Below, piece after piece: positions 35,693-46,025 of a stretch of DNA of 64,000 nt (position 1 is its first letter; each line of letters starts with the position of its first letter). The notes below the pieces were generated by a model. That model did no database searches. It worked only from the letters and a program-made list of their open reading frames with translations, and was not told the origin of the DNA. The stretch comes from Streptomyces sp. ST2-7A (GTDB lineage Bacteria; Actinomycetota; Actinomycetes; Streptomycetales; Streptomycetaceae): contig NZ_JAJUWS010000011.1 in NCBI RefSeq assembly GCF_021390475.1, positions 62,001 to 126,000 of the forward strand, in the 5' to 3' direction. Both the position numbers and the translations under genes were made by a program.

Positions 35693-37804
35693 TCAGGGGT
35701 GGGCGGTGAGGGTGATGAGGGCGAGGTCGTCGCGGAGCCCCGACGCCGCCCACCGGGTGAGGGCGTCGTCGAAGAGCAGGTCGGCGAGTTGCCCGGCGGG
35801 AGGGTCCCCCACGGGACCGGCCCAGGAGTTCACCAGGGACGCCAGGTCCTCGGGTTCCCGCATCAGGTGGGGGCCGGACCCCTCGGTGAAGCCGTCGGTG
35901 TACAGCACCAGGCTGTCACCGGGGTGGAGCACCGTGGCGTGGACGGGGAGGTCGGTGAGGGGGAAGGCGCCCAGCAGGGGGCCGTGCCTGTCCAGGAGTC
36001 GGGTCCCGCCGTCGCGGCGCCGCAGCAGGGGGGCGGGGTGGCCGGCCGAGGTCACGCGCAGCCGGACGGAGCGATCGGTCGGGTCGGGCGGGTCCAGGAC
36101 GACGTGGACGAGGGTGCAGAAGGGGCTGTTCTGCCGCTCCAGGGCCCGGTGGACGATGGGCAGGACGTGCCCGGGGTCGGGATCCTGCTGGGAGGCGGTC
36201 CACAGGGTGTGGCGGACCAACCCGGTGACGGCGGCGGCCGCGGGGCCCTTGCCGCAGACGTCGCCCAACATCAGGACCCACCGACCATCAGGCAGCGGGA
36301 AGACATCGTAGAAATCGCCGCCGATGTCCAGACTGTCGCCCTGGGGGCGGTAGCGGGCGGCGAGGTCCAGGCCGGGCACCCGGGGCAGGTCGGGTGGGAG
36401 CAGAGGCGTCTGAAGGGCCCGGGCGGTGGAGTGCAGACGGCCCAGGACACGGTCCTGACTGATGCCGACCGCGATCTGGTCGGCGATGCCGGCCAGTGCG
36501 TCGAGGGTCGTCCCGGGCAGCGGTCGGCGGGCGAAGAGCGCCATGACGCCCATGAGTTCGCCATCGGTGATCAGGGGGTAGCCGGCGAAGGCGACGATGC
36601 CCTCGCGGCGCGCCCACTCCTGGTCGTTGAGCCGGGGTTCGCCGACCATCGAGTTGGTCAGGTGCGGCTTGCGTCCGGCGGCGACGAGTCCGGCCTCGAT
36701 GTCCCCGGGGCCGGCGGAGGAATGGGCGTCCCCGGGATCGAGCGGGGTCCGCAGTCCGGCGTCGACCCGGGGGGAGAGGGTGTTCCGCCGGGGGTCGCAG
36801 ATCCAGACGCGGACGAGGGCGGCGTCCAGTCGGTCGACGACGGCCTGCGCGGAGCGCCGCAGCCGCTGCGGCAGGGGACCGCCGGTGGTCATGGCGGCGG
36901 CCACGTCACCGCTGAGGAGGGCGTGGCCGGTGCGTTCGGCCAGTCGGCGCCGGGTCTCGGCGACGCCGGTGACATCCTCCAGGATGATCAGGGTGTGCGG
37001 GGGGCCGTCGGCCGGGGTGACGGATTGGGCACTCATCCGCAGCACCTGCGGGACGTCGTCTTCCCCGGGGCGTTCGAAGAGCGCGGGCGGGGTGGGGGAG
37101 AGCGCGGCCCGGGCCAGGTGCTCGCACAGGTCCTCCCGGGCCGGCGGGGAGAAGAGGAGGGGGAAGGAGCGTCCCGTCGCTCCGGCCCGCAGACCGAGGA
37201 TGTCGGCCGCCTTGCGGTTCCAGGCGATGAGGCGGGCGGTGGCGTCCACGGCGACGGCGCCGACGAGGGCCTGGTGGTGGAGTGGACCGAACAGGTGCTC
37301 GCCGGGCCGGCGGGGTACCCCGTCACCGGAGAGGAGCTGGCTCTGGGCGGCGTCCCGGGACGCCCGGTAGGCGTGCTGGAGGGCCAGTTGGTCGAGCAGC
37401 GACCGGGCGATCCGCGGAAGGTCGGCCACCTTGTCGGAGGGCACCCGGACGAGCCGCGCGGCGGGGGCGAGCAGGGCCAGGGCGGAGAAGCCGTCGGCCC
37501 CGCCCGGGTCGGTGTCGGCCGGGTCGGTGAGGAGGAGGAGAGCCAGCCCCCGGGCCCGGTCCCGCAACTCGCCGACGAGGCCGGCGGGCGCGGGCGCGCC
37601 CGCGCCCATGACCAACAGGGTCGGGGCCCCGGGGTCCCCGGACGACAGGATGTCCCCGGACGACAAGGGATCCCCGGACGGCGCGGCCTCCCCGGGATGG
37701 AGACGCCGCACGTCGGCCTCCCCGTCGAGTTCCCTCAGCAGAACGGTCGCGGTGGCGTCGTCGACGCCGGCCAGGAGCACGCGGGGCGAGCCGGAGAGGG
37801 TCAC
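35693..37804 (-). CDS. PAS-GAF-PP2C serine phosphatase (SpoIIE type)
   Basis: A 703-residue signalling phosphatase. The first 130 residues look like a degenerate receiver-like region with a SSGD-type repeat; a PAS domain (about 160-270), a GAF domain (about 310-460) and the SpoIIE/PP2C domain (about 480-700) follow. Metal-ligand motifs GGDFYDVF, MLGDVCGKG and RDDLALI are intact. Such proteins dephosphorylate STAS anti-anti-sigma factors in response to a signal sensed by PAS/GAF. GTG 37804 lies one base after the stop of the acyl-CoA dehydrogenase gene, so the two are co-transcribed. Confidence 0.88.
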   Translation of the reverse strand: MTLSGSPRVLLAGVDDATATVLLRELDGEADVRRLHPGEAAPSGDPLSSGDILSSGDPGAPTLLVMGAGAPAPAGLVGELRDRARGLALLLLTDPADTDPGGADGFSALALLAPAARLVRVPSDKVADLPRIARSLLDQLALQHAYRASRDAAQSQLLSGDGVPRRPGEHLFGPLHHQALVGAVAVDATARLIAWNRKAADILGLRAGATGRSFPLLFSPPAREDLCEHLARAALSPTPPALFERPGEDDVPQVLRMSAQSVTPADGPPHTLIILEDVTGVAETRRRLAERTGHALLSGDVAAAMTTGGPLPQRLRRSAQAVVDRLDAALVRVWICDPRRNTLSPRVDAGLRTPLDPGDAHSSAGPGDIEAGLVAAGRKPHLTNSMVGEPRLNDQEWARREGIVAFAGYPLITDGELMGVMALFARRPLPGTTLDALAGIADQIAVGISQDRVLGRLHSTARALQTPLLPPDLPRVPGLDLAARYRPQGDSLDIGGDFYDVFPLPDGRWVLMLGDVCGKGPAAAAVTGLVRHTLWTASQQDPDPGHVLPIVHRALERQNSPFCTLVHVVLDPPDPTDRSVRLRVTSAGHPAPLLRRRDGGTRLLDRHGPLLGAFPLTDLPVHATVLHPGDSLVLYTDGFTEGSGPHLMREPEDLASLVNSWAGPVGDPPAGQLADLLFDDALTRWAASGLRDDLALITLTAHP

Positions 37805-37805
37805 C

Positions 37806-38966
37806 TCACTCCCCCAGCAGCGGCTGGTCGAGCAGGGCTCTGCCGGTCCAGACGCGCAGGGTGTCGGTCAGGGGAGCCATCACGTGGGCGGCGCGGGCGT
37901 CGCGCAGATGACGTTGCAGGGGGCTGTTCAGGGAGTAGCCGATGCCCCCGGTGAGGGTGAGCGCGTCGTTGATCACCGACTCGGCCGCCTCGGCGACCTC
38001 CGCCTTGGCGGAGCACAGGCCCAACAGTCCCTCGGGTCCGCCGGCGTCGGCCTCCGCGGCGGCCCGGTAGATCAACCGCCGGGTGCGTTCGACGCGCGCC
38101 CACATGGTTCCCAGACGGTGTTGCACCAACGGCTGCGCGGCCAGGGCGTTGCCGCTGTGCGCGTGGCGGCGGCGCAGCAGGTGGCCGCGGGCCTCCTCCA
38201 GCGCCGCGGCGGCCACCCCCAGGTAGGTGCCGGCCATGGCGACCAGGAAGTAGGGGGCGACGACGTTGAAGACGTACCAGATCTCGGCGCCCTCCTCGCC
38301 GAGCAGCCGGGTGCGGGACAGCGACACCTCGTCCAGGCGCAGGGAGCGCGAGTTGTTGCCGCACATGCCCATGCCGGTCCAGGGCGGACCCCAGCTCACG
38401 CCGGGGCCGTCACCGTCGAGCAGCACGCAGGAGAACTGCCCCGGCAGCGCGTCCTCCCCGGCCGCGACGGTGGAGACGACGTAGGAGTCGGCGTGCTCGC
38501 CGTTGGTGACGAAGCTCTTCTCCCCGGTGAGGGACAGTCGGCTGCCGCGGGTCTCCATGCGGGTGCGGGGCAACCAGAACTCCCCTCCGGTGCCCGGCTC
38601 GGACAGGGCCAGGGTGGTCAGGTGCCTCCCGGCGGCGATGGGTTCGAGGTAGTGCCGCCGCTGGTGATCGGTGGCGCGGGCGGCGATCACCGCGCAGGCG
38701 ACCAGATGCATGCCAAAGCAGATGGAGGTCGAGGCGCAGGCCCGGCCCGTCGCCTCGCCGACCCGTGCCACGGCCGACAGGCCGTGTCCCATTCCGCCGA
38801 ATTCCTCGGGGACCACCAGGCCACCGAGTTCGGAGAGCAACGCCGCCATGCCCTCGGCCGGCCACCGGCGCTCGGCGTCCACGGAAGCCGCTCGCGGGGC
38901 GAGGACCTCCTCGGCCAGTCGGCGGGCCGTGGCCACGGCCGCTCCCGGTTCCATCAGCACCACCAT
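37806..38966 (-). CDS. Acyl-CoA dehydrogenase-like flavoprotein lacking the catalytic Glu
   Basis: A 386-residue protein of the acyl-CoA dehydrogenase fold, with the FAD-binding segment ALSEPGTGGE and the C-terminal GGIGYSLNSPLQR and RDAR motifs. Where the family has the base in an EGT motif this protein reads VMAPLTDT, so the usual catalytic Glu is Ala. It may catalyse a different flavin reaction, such as hydroxylation or reduction, or use a Glu elsewhere. ATG 38966 was chosen over a longer frame. It is translated just ahead of the PP2C phosphatase, an unusual partner. Confidence 0.82.
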   Translation of the reverse strand: MVVLMEPGAAVATARRLAEEVLAPRAASVDAERRWPAEGMAALLSELGGLVVPEEFGGMGHGLSAVARVGEATGRACASTSICFGMHLVACAVIAARATDHQRRHYLEPIAAGRHLTTLALSEPGTGGEFWLPRTRMETRGSRLSLTGEKSFVTNGEHADSYVVSTVAAGEDALPGQFSCVLLDGDGPGVSWGPPWTGMGMCGNNSRSLRLDEVSLSRTRLLGEEGAEIWYVFNVVAPYFLVAMAGTYLGVAAAALEEARGHLLRRRHAHSGNALAAQPLVQHRLGTMWARVERTRRLIYRAAAEADAGGPEGLLGLCSAKAEVAEAAESVINDALTLTGGIGYSLNSPLQRHLRDARAAHVMAPLTDTLRVWTGRALLDQPLLGE

Positions 38967-38991
38967 CGACCGCCTTCGATCACGCCGCTGT

Positions 38992-39270
38992 TCACCGGCG
39001 ACATCCTTGCCACCCGACAACCATGCCATGGTGGTGGGGTGGGATCGGTCCCGGCCCGTGTCGCGGTGGCCCGTCGGAGGCCCCGCCGACGGGGGTTCCC
39101 GCGGCCGGCGTATCGCTTCCCGCCCATCGCCGCAGGTGGGAGACGGCCCGTTCGATGTCGTGGCGGAGGGCGGTATGAATATCGGGATGAAAGGCGGAAA
39201 GTCGATCGATACCGGTGATGTTGAACACGTGTGCCACGGGAGACCGGGGCCCGGCCGTCCGGTGGGTCGG
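38992..39270 (-). pseudogene. Remnant of a STAS anti-anti-sigma factor
   Basis: Translation in this frame gives PRSPVAHVFNITGIDRLSAF followed by HPDIHTALRHDIERAV, which closely resembles the last helix and strand of STAS proteins (typically VARVFEITGLDRL). No upstream STAS core or plausible start joins it: the codons before about 39270 are Arg/Pro-rich. It seems to be the tail of a deleted gene in the 560-base gap between the dehydrogenase and the hybrid kinase. It could also be a tiny unrelated gene. Confidence 0.4.
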
Positions 39271-39526
39271 ATGGGGCTCGGGGAGTGCTCGGATTATCCT
39301 ACGAAATCGTCGTGTTCGTGCGGGGTGGTGCCGCACCTTCCGGCAACGGGGCCCCGGGCCCCGTTGCCGAGCCGTGGCGCCGGCCGGGGGCCGGGGCTCG
39401 GCGGCGGGTCACCGCCGTCGGCCGCCGTCATCGGTTCGGCGGGCGGACGCGCGCGCCGTGGGTTCTCCACGCGCGCGTTCGGTATCGGCGTGGCCCCGGG
39501 CCGTCGCCGCGAAGGAGAGGTGTCGC

Positions 39527-42500
39527 GTGGCAGGGCCTGAGGACGCGGAGCGGGAGCTTCCGGCGACCGCCGGTGTCGGAGTGTTCGCCGCCGACCCGGA
39601 AGTGGGCCGGGACCTGGCCGCGGTGGACTGGACGGCCACCCCGCTCGGGGTGCCGGAGGACTGGCCGCAGAGCCTGCGGACCGCGGTGAGCATCCTGCTG
39701 TCCTCCCGCTTCCCGATGTGGATGGCATGGGGGCCGGAACTGACCTTCTTCTGCAACGCCGCCTACCGGCGCGACACCCTGGGACAGAAGTACCCGTGGG
39801 CGCTGGGTCGGCCCGCCGACGAGGTGTGGTCGGAGATCTGGGACGACATCGGTCCCCGCATCGACACCGTGCTCGCCACCGGGGAGGCCACCTGGGACGA
39901 GGCGCTGCTGCTCTTCCTCGAGCGCTCCGGCTATGTCGAGGAGAGCTACCACACCTTCTCCTACAGCCCGCTGCGCGACGACTCCGGCACCGTGGTCGGC
40001 ATGTTGTGCGTGGTCAGCGAGGACACCGAACGCGTCATCGGCGAGCGCCGCATGGCCACCCTGCGCGACCTGGGCTCCGATCCCAGCGTGATCCGCACCG
40101 AGCAGGAGGTCATGGCCTTCGCGAGCCGGCAACTCGCCCGCAACCCGCACGACCTGCCCTTCACGTTGACCTACCTGTGCGAGGAGGACGGCTCCGCCCG
40201 ACTGGCCGGGGAGTCCGGCATTCCCGCCGGGCACCCCGCCGCCCCGGCCCGGATCGAGGCGGACGACCCCGACCCGGTGTGGCCCGCCCGGACCCTGGCC
40301 CGGGGGGAGACGACATCGGTGCCGCTGGACGGTGACCGGTTCGTCGGTTCGACCGCCGGCGGTTGGTCCGAGCCGCCCACCCGGGCACTGGCCGTACCGC
40401 TGCTGCGGCAGGGCGACACGCCCCACGGGTTCCTGGTGACCGGCCTGAACCGGTACCGGGTGTTGGACGAGGCCTACCGCGGCTTCGTCGAACTGGCGGC
40501 CGGTCACCTCGCCGCCGGCATCGCCTCCGCCCGCAGCTACCGGGCCCAGCAGCGGCGTGCGGAGGAACTGGCCGAACTCGACCGCGCCAAGACCACCTTC
40601 TTCTCCAACATCAGCCACGAGCTCCGCACCCCGCTGACCCTGATCACGGGACCGGTGGAGGAACTGCGGACCCGACTGGCGGACTCCGACGCCCGGGTCC
40701 GCGAGGAACTGGAGGTCATCCATCGCAACGCGCTGAGGCTGGGCAAACTGGTCAACACGCTGCTGGACTTCTCCCGCATCGAGGCCGGCCGCATGCAGGC
40801 CCGCTACGAGCCCACCGACCTCGCCGGCGTCACCGCCGAACTGGCCGGTGTCTTCCGCTCCGCGATGGACCGGGCCGGACTCGCCTTCGCCATCGACTGC
40901 GCCCCCACGGGCGAACCGGTGTTCATCGACCGCGGCATGTGGGAGAAGGTGATCCTCAACCTGCTCGGCAACGCGCTGAAATTCACCTTCGAAGGCGCCA
41001 TCCGCGTCACCGTGCGCCGCGAGGACGACGGAGCCGTGGTCACCGTCACCGACACCGGCATCGGCGTGCCCCGCGCCGAACTGCCGCGCTTGTTCGAAAG
41101 GTTCCACCGCATCGAGAACGCCCGCTCCCGCTCCAACGAGGGCAGCGGCATCGGCCTGGCCCTGGTGCGGGAACTGGTCGGTCTGCACGGGGGCACCATC
41201 ACCGCCGACTCCACCGAGGGCGAGGGAACCCGCTTCACCATCCGGCTGCCCTTCGGTCACGCCCACCTGCCGGCCGGGTCGGTCGCCCCCGAGTCGCTCG
41301 CCCCCGGGGCGGGCGGCGGCGTCGCGCCCACCGCCGTGGACCCCTACCTTCAGGAGGCGTCGCGCTGGCTGCCCGATGACACCGCCGAGGCCATGGTGGA
41401 CGAGCTCGGCGCGCGGCCCACCGAAGGAGCCCCGTCCCCCTACACCTCGGGCCCGGCCGCCCCGGCCCGGGTCCTGGTGGTCGACGACAACGCCGACATG
41501 CGCGAGTACCTCACCCGCATCCTCACCGGCGCCGGTTACGAGGTCGCCGCGGTCGGCGACGGCCGGCACGCCCTGCGGGCCATCCGCCGGGACGCCTTCG
41601 ACCTGGTCGTCAGCGACGTGATGATGCCGGACCTGGACGGACTGCAACTGGTCTCCACCCTGCGCGCCGACCCGCGCATCGCCTCCGTGCCGGTGCTGCT
41701 GCTGTCGGCCCGGGCGGGACAGGAGGCATCCATCGAGGGACTGGAGGCCGGCGCCGACGACTACCTGGTCAAGCCGTTCGCCGCGGCCGAACTCCTCGCC
41801 CGGGCCCGCGCCAACATCGAGTTGGCCCGACTGCGCGACCACCAGTCGCGCTGGCGCGCCGCCCTGGTGGACTCCCTGCAGGAGGCCTTCTTCGTCTGCG
41901 ACGAAAGGGGCGCCGTCATCGAGATCAACACCGCGTTCACCGACATCCTCGGCTACGGTCCGGAGGATCTGCCGTACGAGCCGATCCACCCCTGGTGGCC
42001 CGACGCGGAAACCGATCCCGAGGCCCATCGGCAGGTCGGCGAGGCGTTCGACCTGCTCCTGGACAACTCCAAGGGCTCCTACACGATCCCCGTCCGACGT
42101 CGGGACGGGCACTGGCTGTGGGTGACCGCCACCTTCGCCCGGGTCCGGGACCCCGACACCGGGCGAGTCGTCACGGTCGGCACCTTCCGCGACGTCACCG
42201 CCGAGCACCACGCCATCCAACGCGAGAGCGCCCTGGCCGCGCTGAGCACCGTCCTGTCCGCGGCCGCCGACCTGCCCGGGGCACTGCGGGCCGCCCTGGA
42301 GGAGCTGCGGGCCCTGTGGGGATCCCGGCGCGTCCTGGCCGCCGTCTTCGACAACGGGGACACCCCCGCGCTCGTCGCCGGCGACGGTGCGACCTGGGAA
42401 GACCTGCCCGACGAGCGCCGGCACTCGCTCACCGGGCTGCGCCGGCGGCCCCCGCTCAGCCCGGTCACCGACCACACCGGGGCCGGCGTCCTCCTGGCAC

Positions 42501-43717
42501 ACCCCGAGGGGCCGATGGCCCTGTGGATCGAACTCGATGTCAAACGGCCCTTCACCGACGAGGACCGGGTGCTGTTGTCCCTGCTGGCCGGTCACCTGGC
42601 CCAGGGCCTGAACCGTGTCCACCGGATCGACCAGCAGCGCAGGACCGCCATCGCCCTGCAGCGCGCCATCCTCGGTCCCGCCGGCCTGCCCCCCGGCTTC
42701 GCCGTGCGCTACGAGCCCGCCGGCCGGCCCCTGGAGGTCGGCGGCGACTGGTACGACACGATCTCCCTGCCGGACGGACGCATCGGCATCGTCGTCGGGG
42801 ACTGCGTCGGACGCGGCCTGGAGGCCGCCGCCGTCATGGGACAACTGCGCAGCGCCTGCCGGGCGCTGCTCCTGCAGGACGCCAACCCCGGGCGGACCCT
42901 GATGGCCCTGGACCACTTCGCCGCGGGCATTCCCGGCGCGGCCTGCACCACCGTCTTCTGCGGCGTCCTCACCCCGGAGACCGGGCGGCTGACCTACTCC
43001 AGCGCCGGGCACCCGCCGGGCGTTCTCGCCCACCCCGACGGCACCATTCGGCTCCTCGACGGGGGACGCTCCGCCCCCCTGGCCGTCCGTCCCGGCGGGG
43101 AACGTCCCGAGGCGGAGTGCGTGCTGCCGGCCCGTGCCACCCTCCTGCTCTACACCGACGGGCTGATCGAACGCCGCCGAACCCCGCTGACCACGGGCAT
43201 CGACCGGGTCGGCGAAGCCGTCCAGGAGGGTCGGGAGGTCGCGGTCGACGACCTCGCCACCCGGGTCATGGACCGGATGGCGCCCGCCGACGGCTACGAC
43301 GACGACGTCGCCCTGCTGCTCTACCGCCACCCGGCTCCCCTGGAGGTGACCTTTCCCGCGGAATCCTCCCAACTCGCGCCCGTCCGCAAGGCCCTGCGCA
43401 GTTGGTTGGGCCGGTGCGACCTGCCGCCCGGCACCGCGCAGAGCGTTCTGGTCGCCGCCGGCGAGGCCTGCGCCAACGCCATCGAGCACGGCCACCGGGA
43501 CGCCCCCGGGGACACCGTCCGGCTGCGTGCCGAGGCCCTGGTGGACGACCTGCGCCTGGTCATCACCGACACCGGCCACTGGAAGACGCCGCAGCCGGAG
43601 CTCAACACCCATCGGGGCCGGGGTGTCACCCTGATGCGCGCGCTGATGCGCCGGGTCACCATCACCCCCGGCCCGTCCGGCACCACCGTCGACATGCAGA
43701 TGAGGATCGCCCGATGA
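39527..43717 (+). CDS. Hybrid kinase-receiver-PP2C phosphatase-RsbW fusion
   Basis: A 1,396-residue soluble sensor. In order: PAS (about 30-160), GAF-like (about 185-340), histidine kinase with phosphoacceptor H364 in [11 protein letters not shown] and the N-box NLLGNALKF near 483, a receiver with D697 in [12 protein letters not shown], a second PAS (about 775-890), GAF (about 910-1040), PP2C (GGDWYD at about 1072-1077, GDCVGRG) and a C-terminal RsbW-type ATPase with N1317 in [11 protein letters not shown]. It should sense a signal, phosphorylate its own receiver, and control a STAS protein by both phosphatase and kinase domains. GTG 39527 follows GGAGAGG by six bases. The downstream STAS gene overlaps by four bases. 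Confidence 0.9.
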   Translation: MAGPEDAERELPATAGVGVFAADPEVGRDLAAVDWTATPLGVPEDWPQSLRTAVSILLSSRFPMWMAWGPELTFFCNAAYRRDTLGQKYPWALGRPADEVWSEIWDDIGPRIDTVLATGEATWDEALLLFLERSGYVEESYHTFSYSPLRDDSGTVVGMLCVVSEDTERVIGERRMATLRDLGSDPSVIRTEQEVMAFASRQLARNPHDLPFTLTYLCEEDGSARLAGESGIPAGHPAAPARIEADDPDPVWPARTLARGETTSVPLDGDRFVGSTAGGWSEPPTRALAVPLLRQGDTPHGFLVTGLNRYRVLDEAYRGFVELAAGHLAAGIASARSYRAQQRRAEELAELDRAKTTFFSNISHELRTPLTLITGPVEELRTRLADSDARVREELEVIHRNALRLGKLVNTLLDFSRIEAGRMQARYEPTDLAGVTAELAGVFRSAMDRAGLAFAIDCAPTGEPVFIDRGMWEKVILNLLGNALKFTFEGAIRVTVRREDDGAVVTVTDTGIGVPRAELPRLFERFHRIENARSRSNEGSGIGLALVRELVGLHGGTITADSTEGEGTRFTIRLPFGHAHLPAGSVAPESLAPGAGGGVAPTAVDPYLQEASRWLPDDTAEAMVDELGARPTEGAPSPYTSGPAAPARVLVVDDNADMREYLTRILTGAGYEVAAVGDGRHALRAIRRDAFDLVVSDVMMPDLDGLQLVSTLRADPRIASVPVLLLSARAGQEASIEGLEAGADDYLVKPFAAAELLARARANIELARLRDHQSRWRAALVDSLQEAFFVCDERGAVIEINTAFTDILGYGPEDLPYEPIHPWWPDAETDPEAHRQVGEAFDLLLDNSKGSYTIPVRRRDGHWLWVTATFARVRDPDTGRVVTVGTFRDVTAEHHAIQRESALAALSTVLSAAADLPGALRAALEELRALWGSRRVLAAVFDNGDTPALVAGDGATWEDLPDERRHSLTGLRRRPPLSPVTDHTGAGVLLAHPEGPMALWIELDVKRPFTDEDRVLLSLLAGHLAQGLNRVHRIDQQRRTAIALQRAILGPAGLPPGFAVRYEPAGRPLEVGGDWYDTISLPDGRIGIVVGDCVGRGLEAAAVMGQLRSACRALLLQDANPGRTLMALDHFAAGIPGAACTTVFCGVLTPETGRLTYSSAGHPPGVLAHPDGTIRLLDGGRSAPLAVRPGGERPEAECVLPARATLLLYTDGLIERRRTPLTTGIDRVGEAVQEGREVAVDDLATRVMDRMAPADGYDDDVALLLYRHPAPLEVTFPAESSQLAPVRKALRSWLGRCDLPPGTAQSVLVAAGEACANAIEHGHRDAPGDTVRLRAEALVDDLRLVITDTGHWKTPQPELNTHRGRGVTLMRALMRRVTITPGPSGTTVDMQMRIAR

Positions 43718-44034
43718 CCACCTCGCTCACCTTCGCTTCCGGTCGGTGTCCCGACGGTCGTGCCCGGTTGGCGATCACCGGCGAGATCGACATGGGCAAC
43801 AGCACCACCCTCGCCGAGGCCCTGGACGACCTCCCGGGTCCGCTGGTGGTGGACCTGACGGCGGTGGAATACCTCGACAGCGCGGGGTTGAGCGTGCTGT
43901 TCGCCCGGGCCGACCGCCTCGAACTCGTGGCCGCCCCGCTGCTGGAGCCGGTCCTGACGATCTCGGGGCTCGCCGACCTGACCACCGTCCGGATCGACGA
44001 ACCGAACTCCACGGACGGCCCCGCCCGGCGCTGA
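43714..44034 (+). CDS. STAS-domain anti-sigma factor antagonist
   Basis: A 106-residue STAS protein. It has [14 protein letters not shown] at the start and the phosphorylation-site region [13 protein letters not shown], where the Ser after Asp is the usual target. ATG 43714 overlaps the stop of the hybrid kinase gene (ATGA). It is presumably the substrate of that protein's PP2C and RsbW domains, completing a partner switch. The sigma factor it ultimately frees is not in this window. A 23-bp hairpin follows immediately. Confidence 0.88.
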   Translation: MTTSLTFASGRCPDGRARLAITGEIDMGNSTTLAEALDDLPGPLVVDLTAVEYLDSAGLSVLFARADRLELVAAPLLEPVLTISGLADLTTVRIDEPNSTDGPARR

Positions 44035-44104
44035 CCGGCTCCGCTCCCGCGGCGACGAGCGCGACGAGCGCGCCCCGCGCGGTCGCCGCGGGAGCGGAGC
44101 CGGT
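44034..44104 (+). terminator. Very long hairpin after the STAS gene
   Basis: Bases 44034-44056 and 44082-44104 are perfect 23-base reverse complements with a 25-base loop. The stem begins at the last base of the STAS stop codon, so it ends the hybrid kinase-STAS operon. Confidence 0.9.
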
Positions 44105-44351
44105 GCGGGAGCCCGACGCGGGAAAACACCGGGACCGTCCCGGGGCCCGGTCCCACCGCCGAGGGCGGGACGGGCCCGCCGGTCGGTCCCCGCCGCTCCC
44201 ACGGCTTCGCCGACCGGAGGAGACGCCCCCGGAGGGTGCGCCGGGCACCCGTTCGGGCCGGCTGCGATGGCGACGGGAAGAGGGGGTGCCCAGAGTGGAA
44301 GCGCTCGATGTGGCCGTCCGCTCGGCTCCCACCTCCCGAAGGAGAACCGTC

Positions 44352-44969
44352 ATGCCCGAACGCAACACCCTGATCCGCAGCCTGCACGATGTGGGGCTGG
44401 CCGCCTGGTTCGGCGGCTCGCTGATGGGGGCGGTCGGCCTCAACGGCGCGGCCCGGGACGAAGGCGCGACGGAGAAGGACGGGGCGCGGATCGCCTCCTC
44501 CGGCTGGGCGAAATGGACACCGGTCAACGCCGCCGCCATCGGCGCGCACCTGTTCGGCGGCGGCGGACTGCTCGCCGCGAACGCCCACCGGGTGGCGCAC
44601 CAGCAGGGCGTGGGCGCCTCCACCGTGGCCAAGGCCGCCCTCACCGGAGCGGCCCTGGCCGCCACCGCCTACGCCCGCGTCGCCGGCAAGAAGATCGAGT
44701 TGGCCTCCTCCTCCGACCCGGAGGACACCGAGAAGGCGTCCCAACACCCCCTCGACACCGAGGAGGCCAAACGTCGGCTCGCCTACGCCCAGTGGGCGGT
44801 ACCGGCCCTCACCGGCTGCCTGGTGGTGCTCAACGCGCTGCACGGCGAACAGCAGCGCCCCGCCGAGCAGCTGCGCGGCTGGCGCAACGGCGGGCTCCGT
44901 CACTCCATCCACGCCCCGTCGTTCCAGGGCGCGTTGAACCGAATGCCCTCGGCGGCCCACCGCCGGTAG
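44352..44969 (+). CDS. Conserved actinobacterial membrane protein
   Basis: A 205-residue protein with four probable membrane segments: about 12-32 (VGLAAWFGGSLMGAVGL), 60-78 (AAAIGAHLFGGGGLLAA), 92-108 (AALTGAALAATAYA) and 148-166 (WAVPALTGCLVVLNAL). A charged loop rich in Ser/Asp/Glu follows the third segment. I recognise it as a conserved Streptomyces hypothetical protein without known function. ATG 44352 follows AGGAG closely. It is a single gene with a strong terminator behind it. Confidence 0.7.
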   Translation: MPERNTLIRSLHDVGLAAWFGGSLMGAVGLNGAARDEGATEKDGARIASSGWAKWTPVNAAAIGAHLFGGGGLLAANAHRVAHQQGVGASTVAKAALTGAALAATAYARVAGKKIELASSSDPEDTEKASQHPLDTEEAKRRLAYAQWAVPALTGCLVVLNALHGEQQRPAEQLRGWRNGGLRHSIHAPSFQGALNRMPSAAHRR

Positions 44970-45054
44970 GGGCGACCGGCGGCCATCGACGCGCGGCCTC
45001 TCCGCGGTGCGCCGCGCCCGGCGACGTCCGGGCGGGCCCGGGGCACGCCACGAC

Positions 45055-45096
45055 CGTCTCCCTCCCCGCCCGGGAACCGGGGCGGGGAGGGAGACG
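45055..45096 (+). terminator. 17-bp hairpin terminator
   Basis: Bases 45055-45071 and 45080-45096 are perfect reverse complements with an 8-base loop. It lies 85 bases past the membrane-protein gene and shortly before the next start. Confidence 0.88.
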
Positions 45097-45170
45097 TCCC
45101 ATCCCCGGGTGAGCCCCCGGGGCGTCGGTGACCACCGGCGGCGGGGCCGGGGCGCCGGGGAGGGGTTGGC

Positions 45171-46025
45171 GTGGGGACGGGATCACGCGGGGGGCGGGGT
45201 GGTCGCCTCCGGGGCGTGGGGGCGATCATCCTGGTCGGCACGGTGACGGCGCTGCTCGCGACGGCGGAGCCGGCCCGGGGCGAGACGGGACCGGGGCCGC
45301 TGCCCGCGCCGGTGCCGGAGGACGTCACCCGGTGGTTCGAGGGGGCGACCCTCCCATGGATCGAGGAGGCGGCCGAGTCCGTCGAGGAGGACCCGGGGTA
45401 CGGCCGCGAGGTGACCGACGGGCGGTGGGAAGTGCGTGAGCCCACCTCCTATCACCTGTTCACCACCCCCTTCCTCCGGGGCGTGGTACGGGAACCCGAC
45501 GGGGCGCTGAGGCCGGGCGACCGGTGGCTCGCCGCCGTGACGGTCGACGGCACACCCCTGTTCACCGTCGAGGCGGAACGCGAGGAGGACGGTGGGATCG
45601 TCTTCGTGGCGTGGACCACGTCCGCCGATCTCGCCGAGGGACTGATCGACCTGCGCGAGGGGGAGGCCCCGCTGTTCGATCCCCCGCACCACGCCTGGTA
45701 CGGGTACGCCGACGGGGTCGTCCGCGGCCTGAACGCCGACGGCCGGCGACACGTGCCGGAGCCGGTGCCGTTCGCGGAGTTCGCCCGCCGGATCGAGGAG
45801 GCGTACGCGCCCGTCTTCTCGCCGGACGCGGCGACGTGGCCGGAGGACCTCGTCGGGATCGGGCCCCCGACGGACCCCGGCCCGTCGGGGGCCGCCGTCC
45901 CCGGGTGGGTGTATCCGGCCGGCCTCGTCCTGCTCCCGATAGGCGTCTTCGCCGCCGTGGTGACGGTGCTGCTCCGCCGCCGGCGTGGCGCCGGCGGGCC
46001 GGAGACGGACCCGATCACCGGCTGA
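45171..46025 (+). CDS. Secreted, C-terminally anchored hypothetical protein
   Basis: A 284-residue protein. Residues 1-37 form a signal peptide (Arg-rich start, hydrophobic GAIILVGTVTALLATA, cut near ARG-ET). The exported part (about 38-245) contains VTRWFEGATLPWIEEAAE and a Trp/Tyr-rich fold I do not recognise. Residues 247-270 form a transmembrane segment followed by RRRRG, so the protein is held in the membrane with the body outside. GTG 45171 follows GGGGAGGGG by five bases. It overlaps the convergent RsbW-like gene by 11 bases at the stop. Confidence 0.68.
   Translation: MGTGSRGGRGGRLRGVGAIILVGTVTALLATAEPARGETGPGPLPAPVPEDVTRWFEGATLPWIEEAAESVEEDPGYGREVTDGRWEVREPTSYHLFTTPFLRGVVREPDGALRPGDRWLAAVTVDGTPLFTVEAEREEDGGIVFVAWTTSADLAEGLIDLREGEAPLFDPPHHAWYGYADGVVRGLNADGRRHVPEPVPFAEFARRIEEAYAPVFSPDAATWPEDLVGIGPPTDPGPSGAAVPGWVYPAGLVLLPIGVFAAVVTVLLRRRRGAGGPETDPITG

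Noticed and set aside
39428..43612. A 1,394-codon open frame antisense to the hybrid kinase
   Set aside because: No domain or plausible start; it mirrors the third-position GC bias of the real gene.
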